A DNA stretch of 38,966 nt from an uncultured Armatimonadota bacterium (GTDB lineage Bacteria; Armatimonadota; Fimbriimonadia; Fimbriimonadales; Fimbriimonadaceae). The notes beneath the pieces are model-generated. The model ran no database searches and was not told the origin of the DNA. It was given only the letters and a program-made list of their open reading frames with translations. The translations under genes and the position numbers were made by a program. The stretch covers positions 1 through 38,966 of the forward strand of contig CAIYMO010000048.1 of the NCBI GenBank assembly GCA_903927345.1. The letters run 5' to 3'. Shown piece after piece: positions 30,437-38,827 of the stretch (position 1 is its first letter; every line of letters starts with the position of its first letter).

Positions 30437-31474
30437 GTGGAATACAGACTCCTTGGTGCATCTGGACTGACGGTCCCCGTTCTCTCGTTCGGCACAGGAA
30501 CTTTTGGAGGCAGGGGAGAATTCTTCGAAGCTTGGGGCAGTTCAGATGTTGAGGAGGCGAAGCGAATCGTTGACATCTGCCTTGATGCAGGTCTCAACAT
30601 GTTTGATTCGGCTGACGTCTATTCGGCTGGCAACTCGGAGGCAGTTCTCGGGCAAGCAATCAAGGGACGCCGAGACCAAGTGTTGATTTCTACTAAGGCG
30701 ACGTTCACCTTCGGGAAGGGACCCAATGAAGTTGGATCTTCCCGATTCCATCTCATTAATGCTGTCGAAGGGAGCCTTAAGAGGCTGGGCACGGACTACA
30801 TTGACCTCTTCCAACTCCACGCATTTGACGCCCAAACCCCGATCGAGGAAACGTTGTCTGCGTTAGATACTCTTGTTCGAGCAGGGAAGATACGGTACAT
30901 CGGTTGTTCCAACTTCTCTGGTTGGCACTTGATGAAGTCACTTTCGATCTCCGAAAGGTACGGCTGGTCGCGTCACGTTGCACACCAGGCGTATTACTCT
31001 CTCATCGGTCGCGACTACGAATGGGAATTGATGCCGCTCGCGAAGGACCAAGGAGTAGGGACGGTTGTATGGAGTCCGCTAGGTTGGGGTCGGCTTACTG
31101 GAAAGATTCGCAGAGGTGCGCCGAAGCCCGAAGTGAGTCGCCTCAACTCTCAAGTTGTCGTTGACAGTGGCCCTCAGGTTGATGATGAGCATCTGTTCAA
31201 TGTTGTTGACGTCCTTGATGAAATCGCCGCAGAAACGGGCAAGACTGTCCCGCAGATCTCGCTCAACTGGCTACTTACCCGCCCGACAGTTTCAACGCTA
31301 ATCATCGGAGCGCGAACCGAGGATCAGTTGAAACAGAATCTAGGTGCGCTTGGTTGGGAACTTTCAGCAGATCAGCTTGAAAGGCTGGACAAAGTGAGCC
31401 GTCCAACTTTGCCATATCCATACTGGCACCAAAATGGCTTCTCTCGAAATCCATTTGTGGTGCCGTACAACTAG
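30437..31474 (+). CDS. aldo/keto reductase
   Basis: 345 residues from a GTG. The catalytic tetrad is visible: Asp57 and Tyr62 (FDSADVYSAG), Lys87 (ISTKATF) and His128 (FQLHAFD). C-terminal NADPH-binding elements follow (PTVSTLIIGARTEDQLKQNL). It should reduce an aldehyde, ketone or sugar carbonyl with NAD(P)H in the cytoplasm; the family is too broad to predict the substrate. Length and the YRLLGASGLTVPVLSFGTG opening fit the group containing YajO/Gfo-linked sugar reductases. It appears to be a single-gene unit. The stop is only four bases from the stop of the convergent pseudopilin gene. Confidence 0.94.
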   Translation: MEYRLLGASGLTVPVLSFGTGTFGGRGEFFEAWGSSDVEEAKRIVDICLDAGLNMFDSADVYSAGNSEAVLGQAIKGRRDQVLISTKATFTFGKGPNEVGSSRFHLINAVEGSLKRLGTDYIDLFQLHAFDAQTPIEETLSALDTLVRAGKIRYIGCSNFSGWHLMKSLSISERYGWSRHVAHQAYYSLIGRDYEWELMPLAKDQGVGTVVWSPLGWGRLTGKIRRGAPKPEVSRLNSQVVVDSGPQVDDEHLFNVVDVLDEIAAETGKTVPQISLNWLLTRPTVSTLIIGARTEDQLKQNLGALGWELSADQLERLDKVSRPTLPYPYWHQNGFSRNPFVVPYN

Positions 31475-31478
31475 GTAG

Positions 31479-32240
31479 TTACTTCAGATCCGATCCGTCG
31501 CAGCCACCGGGGGTGAGGTTTGGATCTGCAGATCCAAAGTTTGGATTCACGGTCATCTGAGTAACTGGCACGTTCTTCGAGTGACCATCGACGAACGTCA
31601 GGTTTCGACGACCTTCCAGGAATCCTGGACCCATTGAGAAACCGGCATTCTTTCCCCAGGGTCCCACAGGACCAGTTGGGCCGAAGTTGTGGGCATTCAC
31701 CCACTCAAAAACCATCACTTTGGAAGCTGGCTGAGAAACCTGTGTAAACGAGATGCTCGTACAAGTATCCACTGGGCATGGTCCGTCACCAGCGAGCTGG
31801 AAGAGCGAGGTGACCGATGCAATAAACGCAGGCGGGCGGTAGAGCGACGAGACATACGAATATGAAGTGTCGTTGAAGGCAGTCTTGGAAGAATCCGAAG
31901 GGCAGTACAGGAGCGCGGACGAGGAGTCTGAGTCGTATTGACTTGTCGCTCGGCTCTTTTGGCCAACGGCGAGGTAAGGCATGATGGGCCAACGGAATCT
32001 ACGACCCGTCCAGAGACCGGTAACGTTGGTGTTCGGGAACATATCGCCGGCGTCGGCTCCATAGAGGTTGAACGCTAGACCGATGTTCTTCAGGTTCGAC
32101 AAACACTGAGTTTGCTTTGCCGCTTCCTTTGCTCGAGAGAAGACCGGGAATAGAATCGCCGCAAGAATTGCGATGATCGCAATCACCACAAGGAGCTCGA
32201 TAAGCGTAAATGCGCGACGATTGTGCATTGGGGCCAACAT
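31479..32240 (-). CDS. DUF1559-type pseudopilin
   Basis: 253 residues from ATG 32240, where AAGG stands 7 bases upstream; ATG 32228 ([11 protein letters not shown]) is an alternative, and a longer frame to 32351 would cover the promoter. Prepilin signal [20 protein letters not shown] with cleavage before Phe. The body is a beta-rich exported domain with Cys pairs. Near the C-terminus the DUF1559 signature is [10 protein letters not shown], keeping Asp-Gly but with the upstream His replaced. It is divergent from the UgpC-type ATPase gene, with a symmetric -10 between them. Confidence 0.9.
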   Translation of the reverse strand: MLAPMHNRRAFTLIELLVVIAIIAILAAILFPVFSRAKEAAKQTQCLSNLKNIGLAFNLYGADAGDMFPNTNVTGLWTGRRFRWPIMPYLAVGQKSRATSQYDSDSSSALLYCPSDSSKTAFNDTSYSYVSSLYRPPAFIASVTSLFQLAGDGPCPVDTCTSISFTQVSQPASKVMVFEWVNAHNFGPTGPVGPWGKNAGFSMGPGFLEGRRNLTFVDGHSKNVPVTQMTVNPNFGSADPNLTPGGCDGSDLK

Positions 32241-32288
32241 AAAGATACCTTGGTGGTCGATTGGGGGTCGAAATCTGAGAAGAAACAG

Positions 32289-32296
32289 GTTATAAT
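32289..32296. promoter_or_regulatory. symmetric -10 element between the pseudopilin and UgpC-type ATPase genes
   Basis: The plus strand reads TATAAT (32291-32296), 39 bases before the TTG at 32336. The minus strand reads TATAAC (32294-32289), 48 bases before the ATG at 32240. The core TTATAA is a palindrome. Both genes have a recognisable ribosome binding site, so here leadered transcripts are expected. Confidence 0.55.
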
Positions 32297-32335
32297 CGGC
32301 GTGAACCCCAGTGTTGGGGATCAACGGAGCAACAA

Positions 32336-33472
32336 TTGGCAGGAGTCGCATTCAAAGGCGTAAGCAAAATTTTTGGCAAGGACGTCAAAGCCGTCAACGA
32401 TCTGAACCTTGAGGTTAAGGATCAAGAATTTATGGTCCTCGTTGGACCATCGGGTTGCGGTAAGACCACCGCTCTCCGAATGATTGCCGGCCTTGAAGAA
32501 GCTTCGCTGGGCGACATTATGATTGGCGAAGTTCGCGTCAACGATGTTCCGCCGAAGGATCGAGACATCGCGATGGTTTTCCAAAACTACGCGCTCTATC
32601 CTCACATGAATGTTTATGACAACATCGCCTTTGGTCTACGACTTCGAGAACTGAAGGGCTTTTTCTGGCAGCTCGCTAATGCTTCGGAAGCAAAGCGAAT
32701 CAAGGAAGATATTGATAACCGGGTCAAGGAAGCTGCTCGCATGCTTGACATCGAAAAGTATCTGACTCGTCGTCCAAAGGAGCTTTCGGGTGGTCAGCGA
32801 CAACGTGTCGCTCTTGCTCGCGCTATCGTCCGAAAGCCGAAGGTCTTCTTGATGGACGAGCCTCTTTCGAACTTGGATGCTAAGCTCCGCGTCCAGACCC
32901 GATACGAGCTGATCTCGCTCCACAGAAAGCTGGGTATCACCACGGTTTACGTCACTCACGACCAGGTCGAAGCTATGACCATGGGTCAGCGAATGGCGAT
33001 TATGAAGGACGGCGTTCTTCAGCAGTGCGACAAGCCAGAAGAGGTTTATTCGCACCCAGCAAACAAGTTTGTTGCTGGTTTCATTGGATCGCCTCCAATG
33101 AACTTCCTTGATGCAGTGATTAAGGATGGTCGAGTGGATGCAGGTGCGTTCTCGCTGCCTCTTCCAAGCGGTCATCCCGCGATTGCGATGAACGGTCAGC
33201 GCGTTACTTTGGGCATCCGACCTGAGGAGCTGTTCGACAAGGCGTTGCCGACAAACGTTCCAGCGACTCCTGACAACACGCTTAAGGCGGTTGTCGATGT
33301 TATGGAGCCACTCGGTCACGAGTATGTTGCTTACCTGCAGGTCAACGGTGCCAAGTTGGTTGCTTCGATCGACAAGGAAACTAAGCTGCGCCCTGGCTCC
33401 GAAGCTGAGATTCTGATCAACCTTGATCGAATCCACATCTTCGATGCGGACACCGAACAAGCAGTTCGCTAG
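32336..33472 (+). CDS. sugar ABC transporter ATP-binding protein, UgpC/MalK/MsmK family
   Basis: 378 residues from TTG 32336, preceded by GGAG. Walker A is GPSGCGKTT (37-45), the signature [14 protein letters not shown] (150-163), Walker [13 protein letters not shown] (171-182) and the switch His208. A C-terminal OB/TOBE regulatory domain typical of MalK-type ATPases occupies about residues 240-378. An insertion of roughly 20 residues follows LRLRELK (about 107-127) in the helical subdomain that contacts the permeases. No permease or binding protein is adjacent, so it may be a shared ATPase serving several sugar importers, as MsmK does. A hairpin terminator follows. Confidence 0.95.
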   Translation: MAGVAFKGVSKIFGKDVKAVNDLNLEVKDQEFMVLVGPSGCGKTTALRMIAGLEEASLGDIMIGEVRVNDVPPKDRDIAMVFQNYALYPHMNVYDNIAFGLRLRELKGFFWQLANASEAKRIKEDIDNRVKEAARMLDIEKYLTRRPKELSGGQRQRVALARAIVRKPKVFLMDEPLSNLDAKLRVQTRYELISLHRKLGITTVYVTHDQVEAMTMGQRMAIMKDGVLQQCDKPEEVYSHPANKFVAGFIGSPPMNFLDAVIKDGRVDAGAFSLPLPSGHPAIAMNGQRVTLGIRPEELFDKALPTNVPATPDNTLKAVVDVMEPLGHEYVAYLQVNGAKLVASIDKETKLRPGSEAEILINLDRIHIFDADTEQAVR

Positions 33473-33507
33473 TCGTTAACTAAGTTAACAGAACAATAAC
33501 ATTGTAA

Positions 33508-33543
33508 AAACCTCCCCTTAACAATGGGGAGGTTTCATTATTT
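33508..33543 (+). terminator. intrinsic terminator of the UgpC-type ATPase gene
   Basis: AAACCTCCCC (33508-33517) and GGGGAGGTTT (33526-33535) form a 10-bp stem with an 8-base loop, followed by the imperfect T-rich tail CATTATTT. Confidence 0.75.
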
Positions 33544-33546
33544 GTC

Positions 33547-34545
33547 ATGTTCCGAAAGGCGTTTACTCTTATTGAGCTTCTGGTTGTTATTGCGATTATC
33601 GCAATCCTTGCCGCTATCCTTTTCCCAGTTTTTGCTCAGGCGAAGCTTGCAGCTAAGAAATCTGCTGACCTCAGCAACTCAAAGCAAATCGGCATCGGTC
33701 TGCAACTTTACATTGCTGATAACGATGATGTCTTCATGCCGAGCAACCACCGGGAGAACAGCTCAGCTGGTAACGAAGTTCACTGGAGCTGGATGACTGT
33801 TCCTTACATGAAGAACGAGCAGATCTTTGTTAGCCCTGTCGATGCTATCGGTGGATGGGCACCTGGTTGCGCCGATCGAACCAACAACAACCGAGGATTT
33901 GGCGAACCTGCCATGCAACGAGCGGTTGACGGTTGTGCTTTGCAAGGCTACCAGGCTGGGGTGTACACGCTCCAGGTCGGACGGATCTCTTACGTTGCGA
34001 ACCAGTCGATCATTGGTCGAAAGCGATCGGACGCAGATACAGCAAACGTTGTCAGTGCGACGGCCATTGACGGAGTGAGCCAAACGATCTTGGTTGCTCC
34101 TGCGACCGAAAAGCAGTTCTGTATGCAAGCCAGTGCAGGTGGTGAGTACCGATCCTACCGACCTGCGTTTGGTATTGCACGACGAGGACAGCGCGATCTC
34201 AGTGGTTCCAGTGTTCCTACCTCGGCCGCTGATCTCCCGCTCGAAGCGATGACCGTTTCTGGCGCTGCTACGGGACAGTTGGGTAAGTGGGTCGGCAAGG
34301 GTACGGTCGGCGCAGTCTTTAGCTGCGAGTTGTTGCCGACCAATGGCGGCCTCGCTCACACTCTCCGATACACCAATGGCGGACGATTTGACACGGGTAA
34401 CAACTACGTGTTCGCTGATTCCAGTGCTAAGTTCCAGCCGATTGCTGCAACGTTTAGCGTCAATCGATATATGTGGGGTAAAGCTGCCTACTCGTTGGGT
34501 GGTCTTCCAGTCATGGATCCTGCGACTGGCCTTCAAGTTCAGTAA
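33547..34545 (+). CDS. DUF1559-type pseudopilin
   Basis: 332 residues. Prepilin signal [20 protein letters not shown], identical over the membrane helix to the two other pseudopilins of the window. The exported domain is long. Its C-terminal signature reads [12 protein letters not shown], so both the His and the Gly of the usual His-x9-Asp-Gly motif are replaced. The start ATG lies 11 bases after the ATPase terminator hairpin, so the gene depends either on read-through or on a promoter overlapping the hairpin. A terminator-like hairpin follows. Confidence 0.92.
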   Translation: MFRKAFTLIELLVVIAIIAILAAILFPVFAQAKLAAKKSADLSNSKQIGIGLQLYIADNDDVFMPSNHRENSSAGNEVHWSWMTVPYMKNEQIFVSPVDAIGGWAPGCADRTNNNRGFGEPAMQRAVDGCALQGYQAGVYTLQVGRISYVANQSIIGRKRSDADTANVVSATAIDGVSQTILVAPATEKQFCMQASAGGEYRSYRPAFGIARRGQRDLSGSSVPTSAADLPLEAMTVSGAATGQLGKWVGKGTVGAVFSCELLPTNGGLAHTLRYTNGGRFDTGNNYVFADSSAKFQPIAATFSVNRYMWGKAAYSLGGLPVMDPATGLQVQ

Positions 34546-34563
34546 GAACCGATTTGATCCGAT

Positions 34564-34600
34564 AACTGCTTGGCGCAAAGCGCCAAGCAGTTTGTGTTTA
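34564..34600 (+). terminator. hairpin terminator between pseudopilin and phytase genes
   Basis: AACTGCTTGGCGC (34564-34576) and GCGCCAAGCAGTT (34580-34592) form a perfect 13-bp stem with an AAA loop, followed by TGTGTTTA. The T tract is interrupted. The phytase ATG at 34600 follows directly. Confidence 0.68.
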
Positions 34601-35562
34601 TGGTTACCATTCTTGCTTCGTTGATCCTTTTTACCGAGTCGGTTCAGTTCGATGCCGACGATCCGGCGTTTGCCTACTGTCCGGAGCAACCTCAGAGGTC
34701 TTTACTCCTCGGTACGGATAAGCAGGAGGGGAACGGGGCGCTATATGCCTTTGACCTTTCGGGCAGAGTCGTCTTTAAGTCAGCTCCTCTTGATCGACCT
34801 AATAACGTTGATGTTTTGGATGGATCTGAGTCTCCGATTGGGAATTCACCTCTTGCGGTTGTCACCGAACGCCTTCAAAATCGACTGAAGATGTTTCGAG
34901 TGAACTGGTCTGGGGAACAACTGATTGACGTCACTGGGTCCAGTGCAGTCTTTGCCTCCGAGACCAGAGAGGACCGTGCCCCCATGGGAATTGCGGTCTG
35001 GAACCATGGCGGAAAGGCGTTTGCGTTTGTTACACCTAAGGCAGGTGGTACTACTCAGCACTTGGAACAACTTGAGCTGAAGTGGAATCCGTTGTCTAGC
35101 AGGGTTGACGCAGTGAGTGTTCGGCGATTTGGTTGTTTCAGCGGCAAGAAGGAGACTGAATCGATAGTTGTTGACTCGGAGATGGGTCGTGTTTTCTATT
35201 CGGATGAAGGCAATGGCATTTGGGTCTATGATGCAAGACCTGAGGCATTGGATCGACCACTGATGTTGATCCGCAATCCGTTGCACCTGGGAGACCATGA
35301 GGGTCTAGCCATCATGGGTGACCTGCTTGTTTCGACGGACCAGCGGAAAGGGAGGTCCTACTATTGGTTTTACGACAAGCGAAGTGGGATTCCACGCGGT
35401 GGGTTCTCGGCTGATATTGATGAAACTGATGGAATTGATATCATCGATCGACCCGGTGTTCGGCTTATGGCGGCGATGAATAGTAAGGGGAAAAACTTCG
35501 CCTTGCTTCCCTTGGACTGGGTTCAAAAGCAGGTTGGCGGGTACCCTCTAGGGCGTGATTGA
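34600..35562 (+). CDS. beta-propeller phytase family protein
   Basis: 320 residues from ATG 34600; GTG 34594 and TTG 34570 are earlier in-frame options, the last one inside the terminator stem. Beta-propeller phytase signatures are present: DADDPAF (18-24) followed by LLLGTDKQEGNGALYAFDLSG, then RPNNVDV (66-72) and the DHEGLAI calcium-site segment. The family removes phosphate from phytate (inositol hexakisphosphate) in a calcium-dependent way, normally outside the cell. The N-terminus MVTILASLILFTES is signal-like but short and lacks basic residues. It overlaps purB by 8 bases, an unexpected partner. Confidence 0.85.
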   Translation: MVTILASLILFTESVQFDADDPAFAYCPEQPQRSLLLGTDKQEGNGALYAFDLSGRVVFKSAPLDRPNNVDVLDGSESPIGNSPLAVVTERLQNRLKMFRVNWSGEQLIDVTGSSAVFASETREDRAPMGIAVWNHGGKAFAFVTPKAGGTTQHLEQLELKWNPLSSRVDAVSVRRFGCFSGKKETESIVVDSEMGRVFYSDEGNGIWVYDARPEALDRPLMLIRNPLHLGDHEGLAIMGDLLVSTDQRKGRSYYWFYDKRSGIPRGGFSADIDETDGIDIIDRPGVRLMAAMNSKGKNFALLPLDWVQKQVGGYPLGRD

Positions 35563-36850
35563 TCGCTACTCTACCGCCGCAATGAACGACATTTGGTCCC
35601 AGCAGGCCAAGTTCGAGAGGTGGCAGGAAGTTGAGGTTGCGATCTGCGAGGGCTGGGCTGAGGCGGGGATTATTCCTGCTGCCGATATGCGCGAGATTCG
35701 GGAGAAGTCGGCGTTTACGATTGCTCGTTGCGATGAGTTGGAGCTTGAGACTCGGCACGATCTTGTGGCGTTTGTTCGCTGCCTTGAAGAGAACGTTGGA
35801 CCGGCGGGGCGATGGATTCACTACGGCGTCACTTCTTACGACGTTATCGATACTGCCCTGGGCATGATGCTTCGAGACTCTTGTTCGGTTCTGCTTGAGT
35901 CGGCGTGTCGGCTTCGGGATCAGATTGAGCGACTTGCGGAGGAGCATATCGATACTCCGCAGATTGGACGGACTCACGGCATTCACGCTGAGCCGATTAC
36001 GTTTGGTTTCAAGTGTGCGAACTGGCTGGCTGAGCTGGATCGAAACATTGTTCGGATCAAGACCTGCCAGGAGGAGCTTTCTTACGGCAAGATCAGCGGT
36101 GCGGTGGGCATTCACGCAGTCGTTTCTCCGGAGATGGAGAAGTCGGTTTTGGCTCGACTTGGTTTGAAGGCGGAGCCTTCTTCGACGCAGATTATCAATC
36201 GTGATAAGCACTCGCAGTTTATCAACGTTCTCGCCGTGATGGGCGGCGGGCTGGAGCGGATTGCTACCGAGCTTCGGAACCTTCAGCGGACTGAGATTCT
36301 TGAGGTTCAGGAGGCGTTTGCGGCGGGTCAGACTGGTTCGAGCGCGATGCCTCACAAGCGAAACCCTTGGAACTCTGAGACGGTGGTTGGTCTCGCTCGT
36401 CTTCTGCGAGGTCACGCGTTGTCGATGCTGGAGAGCGTTTCGACTTGGCACGAGCGCGATTTGACGAACTCCTCGTTGGAGCGCATCGTTTTCCCCGATG
36501 CCTGCCATCTGGCGGATTTCATGTTGAACCGCATGGCGCGGATTCTGACAGGGCTCAACGTTTATCCAGAGACAATGGCGGCTAACCTTCGCAAGATGGG
36601 CGACCTGGTGTTCAGCGAGCACTTGATGGTGGCTCTGGTTGGCAAGGGCCTGCCTCGGGCGGCGGCTTACAAGGTTGCTCAGCGCAATGCGGCCAAGGCT
36701 TGGGAAGGGCACGACTTCAAGACCTCGGTTGAGCAGGATGAGGATGTTGTTGCAAACCTGACCAAGGAAGAGGTCGAACACATCTTCTCACTCGAGCATC
36801 ACTTACGACACGCGAAGCACACGCTAGATGCGGTCCGATCTGCGCAGTAG
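35555..36850 (+). CDS. purB: adenylosuccinate lyase
   Basis: 431 residues from GTG 35555, inside the last codons of the phytase gene. It catalyses two fumarate-releasing steps of purine synthesis (SAICAR to AICAR, adenylosuccinate to AMP). Signatures are TRHDLVAF with His68, QIGRTHGIHAEP with catalytic His141, and the superfamily motif GSSAMPHKRNP (261-271) holding the catalytic Ser. The opening IDRYSTAAMNDIWSQQAKF matches the family. It is the last clear housekeeping gene of the window, and no terminator is visible behind it. purL lies 28 kb away in another cluster. Confidence 0.97.
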   Translation: MIDRYSTAAMNDIWSQQAKFERWQEVEVAICEGWAEAGIIPAADMREIREKSAFTIARCDELELETRHDLVAFVRCLEENVGPAGRWIHYGVTSYDVIDTALGMMLRDSCSVLLESACRLRDQIERLAEEHIDTPQIGRTHGIHAEPITFGFKCANWLAELDRNIVRIKTCQEELSYGKISGAVGIHAVVSPEMEKSVLARLGLKAEPSSTQIINRDKHSQFINVLAVMGGGLERIATELRNLQRTEILEVQEAFAAGQTGSSAMPHKRNPWNSETVVGLARLLRGHALSMLESVSTWHERDLTNSSLERIVFPDACHLADFMLNRMARILTGLNVYPETMAANLRKMGDLVFSEHLMVALVGKGLPRAAAYKVAQRNAAKAWEGHDFKTSVEQDEDVVANLTKEEVEHIFSLEHHLRHAKHTLDAVRSAQ

Positions 36851-36879
36851 GGGCTGAGTAGCTGGGGGTTGGCGCAGTT

Positions 36880-36993
36880 GGCGCAACTAGGTTCGAGTGA
36901 GTGGCGCTTTTCGTTAAAGTCCGCGACTGATGGCGCAAATGGTTGAGTCTGGGGTGTGCGGCGATCTGTGAAGTCGGCGCAAATCTTTGAACC
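36880..36993 (+). repeat. three degenerate direct repeats (GGCGCAA...TTnGA)
   Basis: GGCGCAACTAGGTTCGAGT at 36880, GGCGCAAATGGTTGAGT at 36932 and GGCGCAAATCTTTGAACC at 36976, spaced 52 and 44 bases. A truncated GGCGCA also occurs at 36871. They lie in non-coding DNA behind purB. Confidence 0.4.
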
Positions 36994-37147
36994 TAAATGC
37001 ACCGATCCGGAAGGGGTTCGCCTAACGTGAGTTTTGGGAGTTGGGTCCAGCTGTCGTCGAGATCTTGGACCATCACTGAATAGGCGACTTTGGGGGCGTT
37101 TGTCAACCTGCTCGTTGGGAGATTGGGGTTGATGGTAGAGAATTGCA

Positions 37148-37297
37148 GTGCAGGTCGTCAGGCTTTGCACGGTAGCAGCACTGAATCTGTTGTGGGTTCC
37201 GGCGATTATTGCAGCCGTTCGCGTGTTGAATGGGTATGACCGAAGGGCGGCCAGGCTTGAGCTGAGCGAGATTGCTCGGGTGCGATATGAGCGGTAG
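37148..37297 (+). CDS. possible 49-residue single-span membrane peptide
   Basis: GTG start, 49 codons, TAG stop at 37295-37297. The peptide has one hydrophobic span (VAALNLLWVPAIIAAVRVL) followed by a charged tail (RRAARLELSEIARVRYER), the layout of a real small membrane protein. The ribosome binding site is weak (GGTAGAGA) and no family is recognised. It could equally be a chance frame. Confidence 0.3.
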   Translation: MQVVRLCTVAALNLLWVPAIIAAVRVLNGYDRRAARLELSEIARVRYER

Positions 37298-37440
37298 TTA
37301 AGTGAGGGTGCGGTCACGCGATTGAGTTTGTCCTAGCTCCTTGTTCCCGGCTAGATTGGAAGGCCGTTCACGCTTAAGCTAGGCGTCGGTCTGCCACCGT
37401 CCTCGGCGACCTTCGCTTAAACGTGCCACACCTATTCCTC

Positions 37441-37894
37441 CTACTTACCCCGCCCACAAAGTGGCTCGCCGGTTTCACGGTAGCCGTAGCTTCCGACCCA
37501 GCCGAAGCCACAGCCTGTGCCAGTGGACCAGTTGTTACGTCCGAAAGCCGAATAACGGGTCTCGAATGTCCGGTTCTGGTTCTGGTCGATCTCAGCGGTG
37601 ATGGAGCCAAGGTGATCTGTCAGAAAGTCTTTCTTGACCCCTCCCGACTCATAGCCCATCATCTGGCCATTCACACTGTAGAAACGCTCTGTCATTGGCA
37701 TCTTAGCTTTGTCTCCCGAGATAATCTGTTCCATCCCAGATCAGAGTCGATAGAACTCCGTTCTTCAGCTCTGTTCGCTTATAACCATCTCCATCATAAG
37801 AGAATGTATGAGCAACCGCGTCTTCAAAGAACTCTTTCATTCGGTTTTCCTTATCGTATATCATCGTCGTCCTTTGCCACGGAAGCTTTCTAAA
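37441..37894 (-). pseudogene. RHS-repeat core fragment, truncated and frameshifted
   Basis: Two overlapping minus-strand frames together spell RHS-type sequence. Frame A (37894-37703) reads MIYDKENRMKEFFED, FSYDGDGYKRTELKNGV, LIWDGTDYLG and then hits TAA. Frame B (from 37734) continues MTERFYSVNGQMMGYESGG, DFLTDHLGSITAEIDQ, YSAFGR and ends GYRETGEPLCGRGK at 37441. A single-base indel near 37720-37735 separates them. The YDGDGYKR / DHLGS / YRE-TG order is that of the RHS-associated core, the wall domain of the cage that encloses a C-terminal toxin. The N-terminal repeats and the tip after YRETG are both missing. It starts in frame directly after the stop of the upstream gene, as a displaced RHS remnant. 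Confidence 0.78.
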
Positions 37895-38728
37895 TCACTT
37901 GAACCCTTCAACGTGGTCGATAGCATCTACCAAGAGGAAAGCACCATAAACATTGCTTGACCGCATAGATCGCACTTCAGAATAAAGTTCCACGCGGCTC
38001 CAGGAGCCAGAAAGCGGACTGTTTGACATCACGATAACTGCAATCCGGCCATCCCCTGTTAATCGAACTCCGCTAAACGAGCCGAATGATGGTGCCGACC
38101 TTGACCACAAGGATCCCTTGCTATAAACGTAGACCGTCGACCTGGTGCAATACGCCAGATCAAGTTCAAGTACATCTAGGCCAGTAACTTCGTAAGCTTC
38201 GGAGCACTGGGTCACAACGGTACGAGCGAGTTCTTGTTTCACAGACTGCTTTATTTCCACGGGTCCTGCTGGCGGCTTGTGTACTTCCGCAAAACTGTCT
38301 TTTCTTCCAACTGCGAATCGAAATGGTGAACTTTTAACAGCCCACTTGTGCGTGTTGGCTATTTCAACATCGTTCTTCAAAACGACCAGCCAGTCATGAC
38401 CGCAGCTAAACTCCCGCAAATCTGAAGTCACCTGAATGGAGCCGATTCGTACACCGTTTCTTTCGAGGGCAACACTTGGCTTACTGGCTCCGGATGAAGT
38501 TAGCTCTACCGTGAGTGATGGGAGCGGACGGATTCTTAAATTTGAACGCTCTTTGTTTGATGTGACACTCCCGTTCTCGTTGATCCGCTGCAAGCCTTCT
38601 GCGGACCAGATATATATAAGGGGCCAGTCTGAGTCATCTTGCGAAACCCAGCGCAACACAATCAGTGCGCTAACTAGTGGCAGCACAAGAAAACCAATCA
38701 ACTGTATTTTCCTCTTTTGAATTCGCAC
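37895..38728 (-). CDS. membrane-anchored protein of unknown function in an RHS locus
   Basis: 277 residues from GTG 38728; a TTG at 38773 would extend it by 15 residues. With the GTG start the protein opens with a basic patch (VRIQKRK) and one transmembrane helix (LIGFLVLPLVSALIVLRW), a normal signal-anchor layout. The rest is beta-rich and extracytoplasmic, with WPLIYIWSAEGLQRINENGS near the start and FSGVRLTGDGRIAVIVMSNS near the end. No family is recognised. It lies between the tail of an upstream gene and an RHS core fragment, a position where immunity proteins to RHS toxins occur, but this is only contextual. Its AT content looks higher than the housekeeping genes to the left. Confidence 0.65.
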   Translation of the reverse strand: MRIQKRKIQLIGFLVLPLVSALIVLRWVSQDDSDWPLIYIWSAEGLQRINENGSVTSNKERSNLRIRPLPSLTVELTSSGASKPSVALERNGVRIGSIQVTSDLREFSCGHDWLVVLKNDVEIANTHKWAVKSSPFRFAVGRKDSFAEVHKPPAGPVEIKQSVKQELARTVVTQCSEAYEVTGLDVLELDLAYCTRSTVYVYSKGSLWSRSAPSFGSFSGVRLTGDGRIAVIVMSNSPLSGSWSRVELYSEVRSMRSSNVYGAFLLVDAIDHVEGFK

Positions 38729-38827
38729 GTTGAATGCCCCGCTGATGGTGAAATCAAAGCCCAGCCATTCCAAGTTGGTCCGCTCGTAAGCAGATTCTCA
38801 GATTTTCCAAAGGATCAATCGCCGAGC

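Larger units (their letters stand above)
36851..37440. other. 590-base region without a convincing gene
   Basis: It contains three degenerate copies of GGCGCAAnTnnTTnGA and one small open frame at 37148-37297. No tRNA, IS end or terminator was seen. A 172-codon open frame on the minus strand is judged spurious. Confidence 0.5.

Noticed and set aside
35465-36781. 438-codon minus-strand open frame opposite purB
   Set aside because: It is the antisense of a confident purB gene in a GC-rich third-position register. The product has no recognisable features.
36799-37317. 172-codon minus-strand open frame behind purB
   Set aside because: The product is rich in Arg, Ser, Thr and Pro without any domain pattern, overlaps the purB 3' end, and has no ribosome binding site or -10 at its start. 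It looks like an antisense chance frame.
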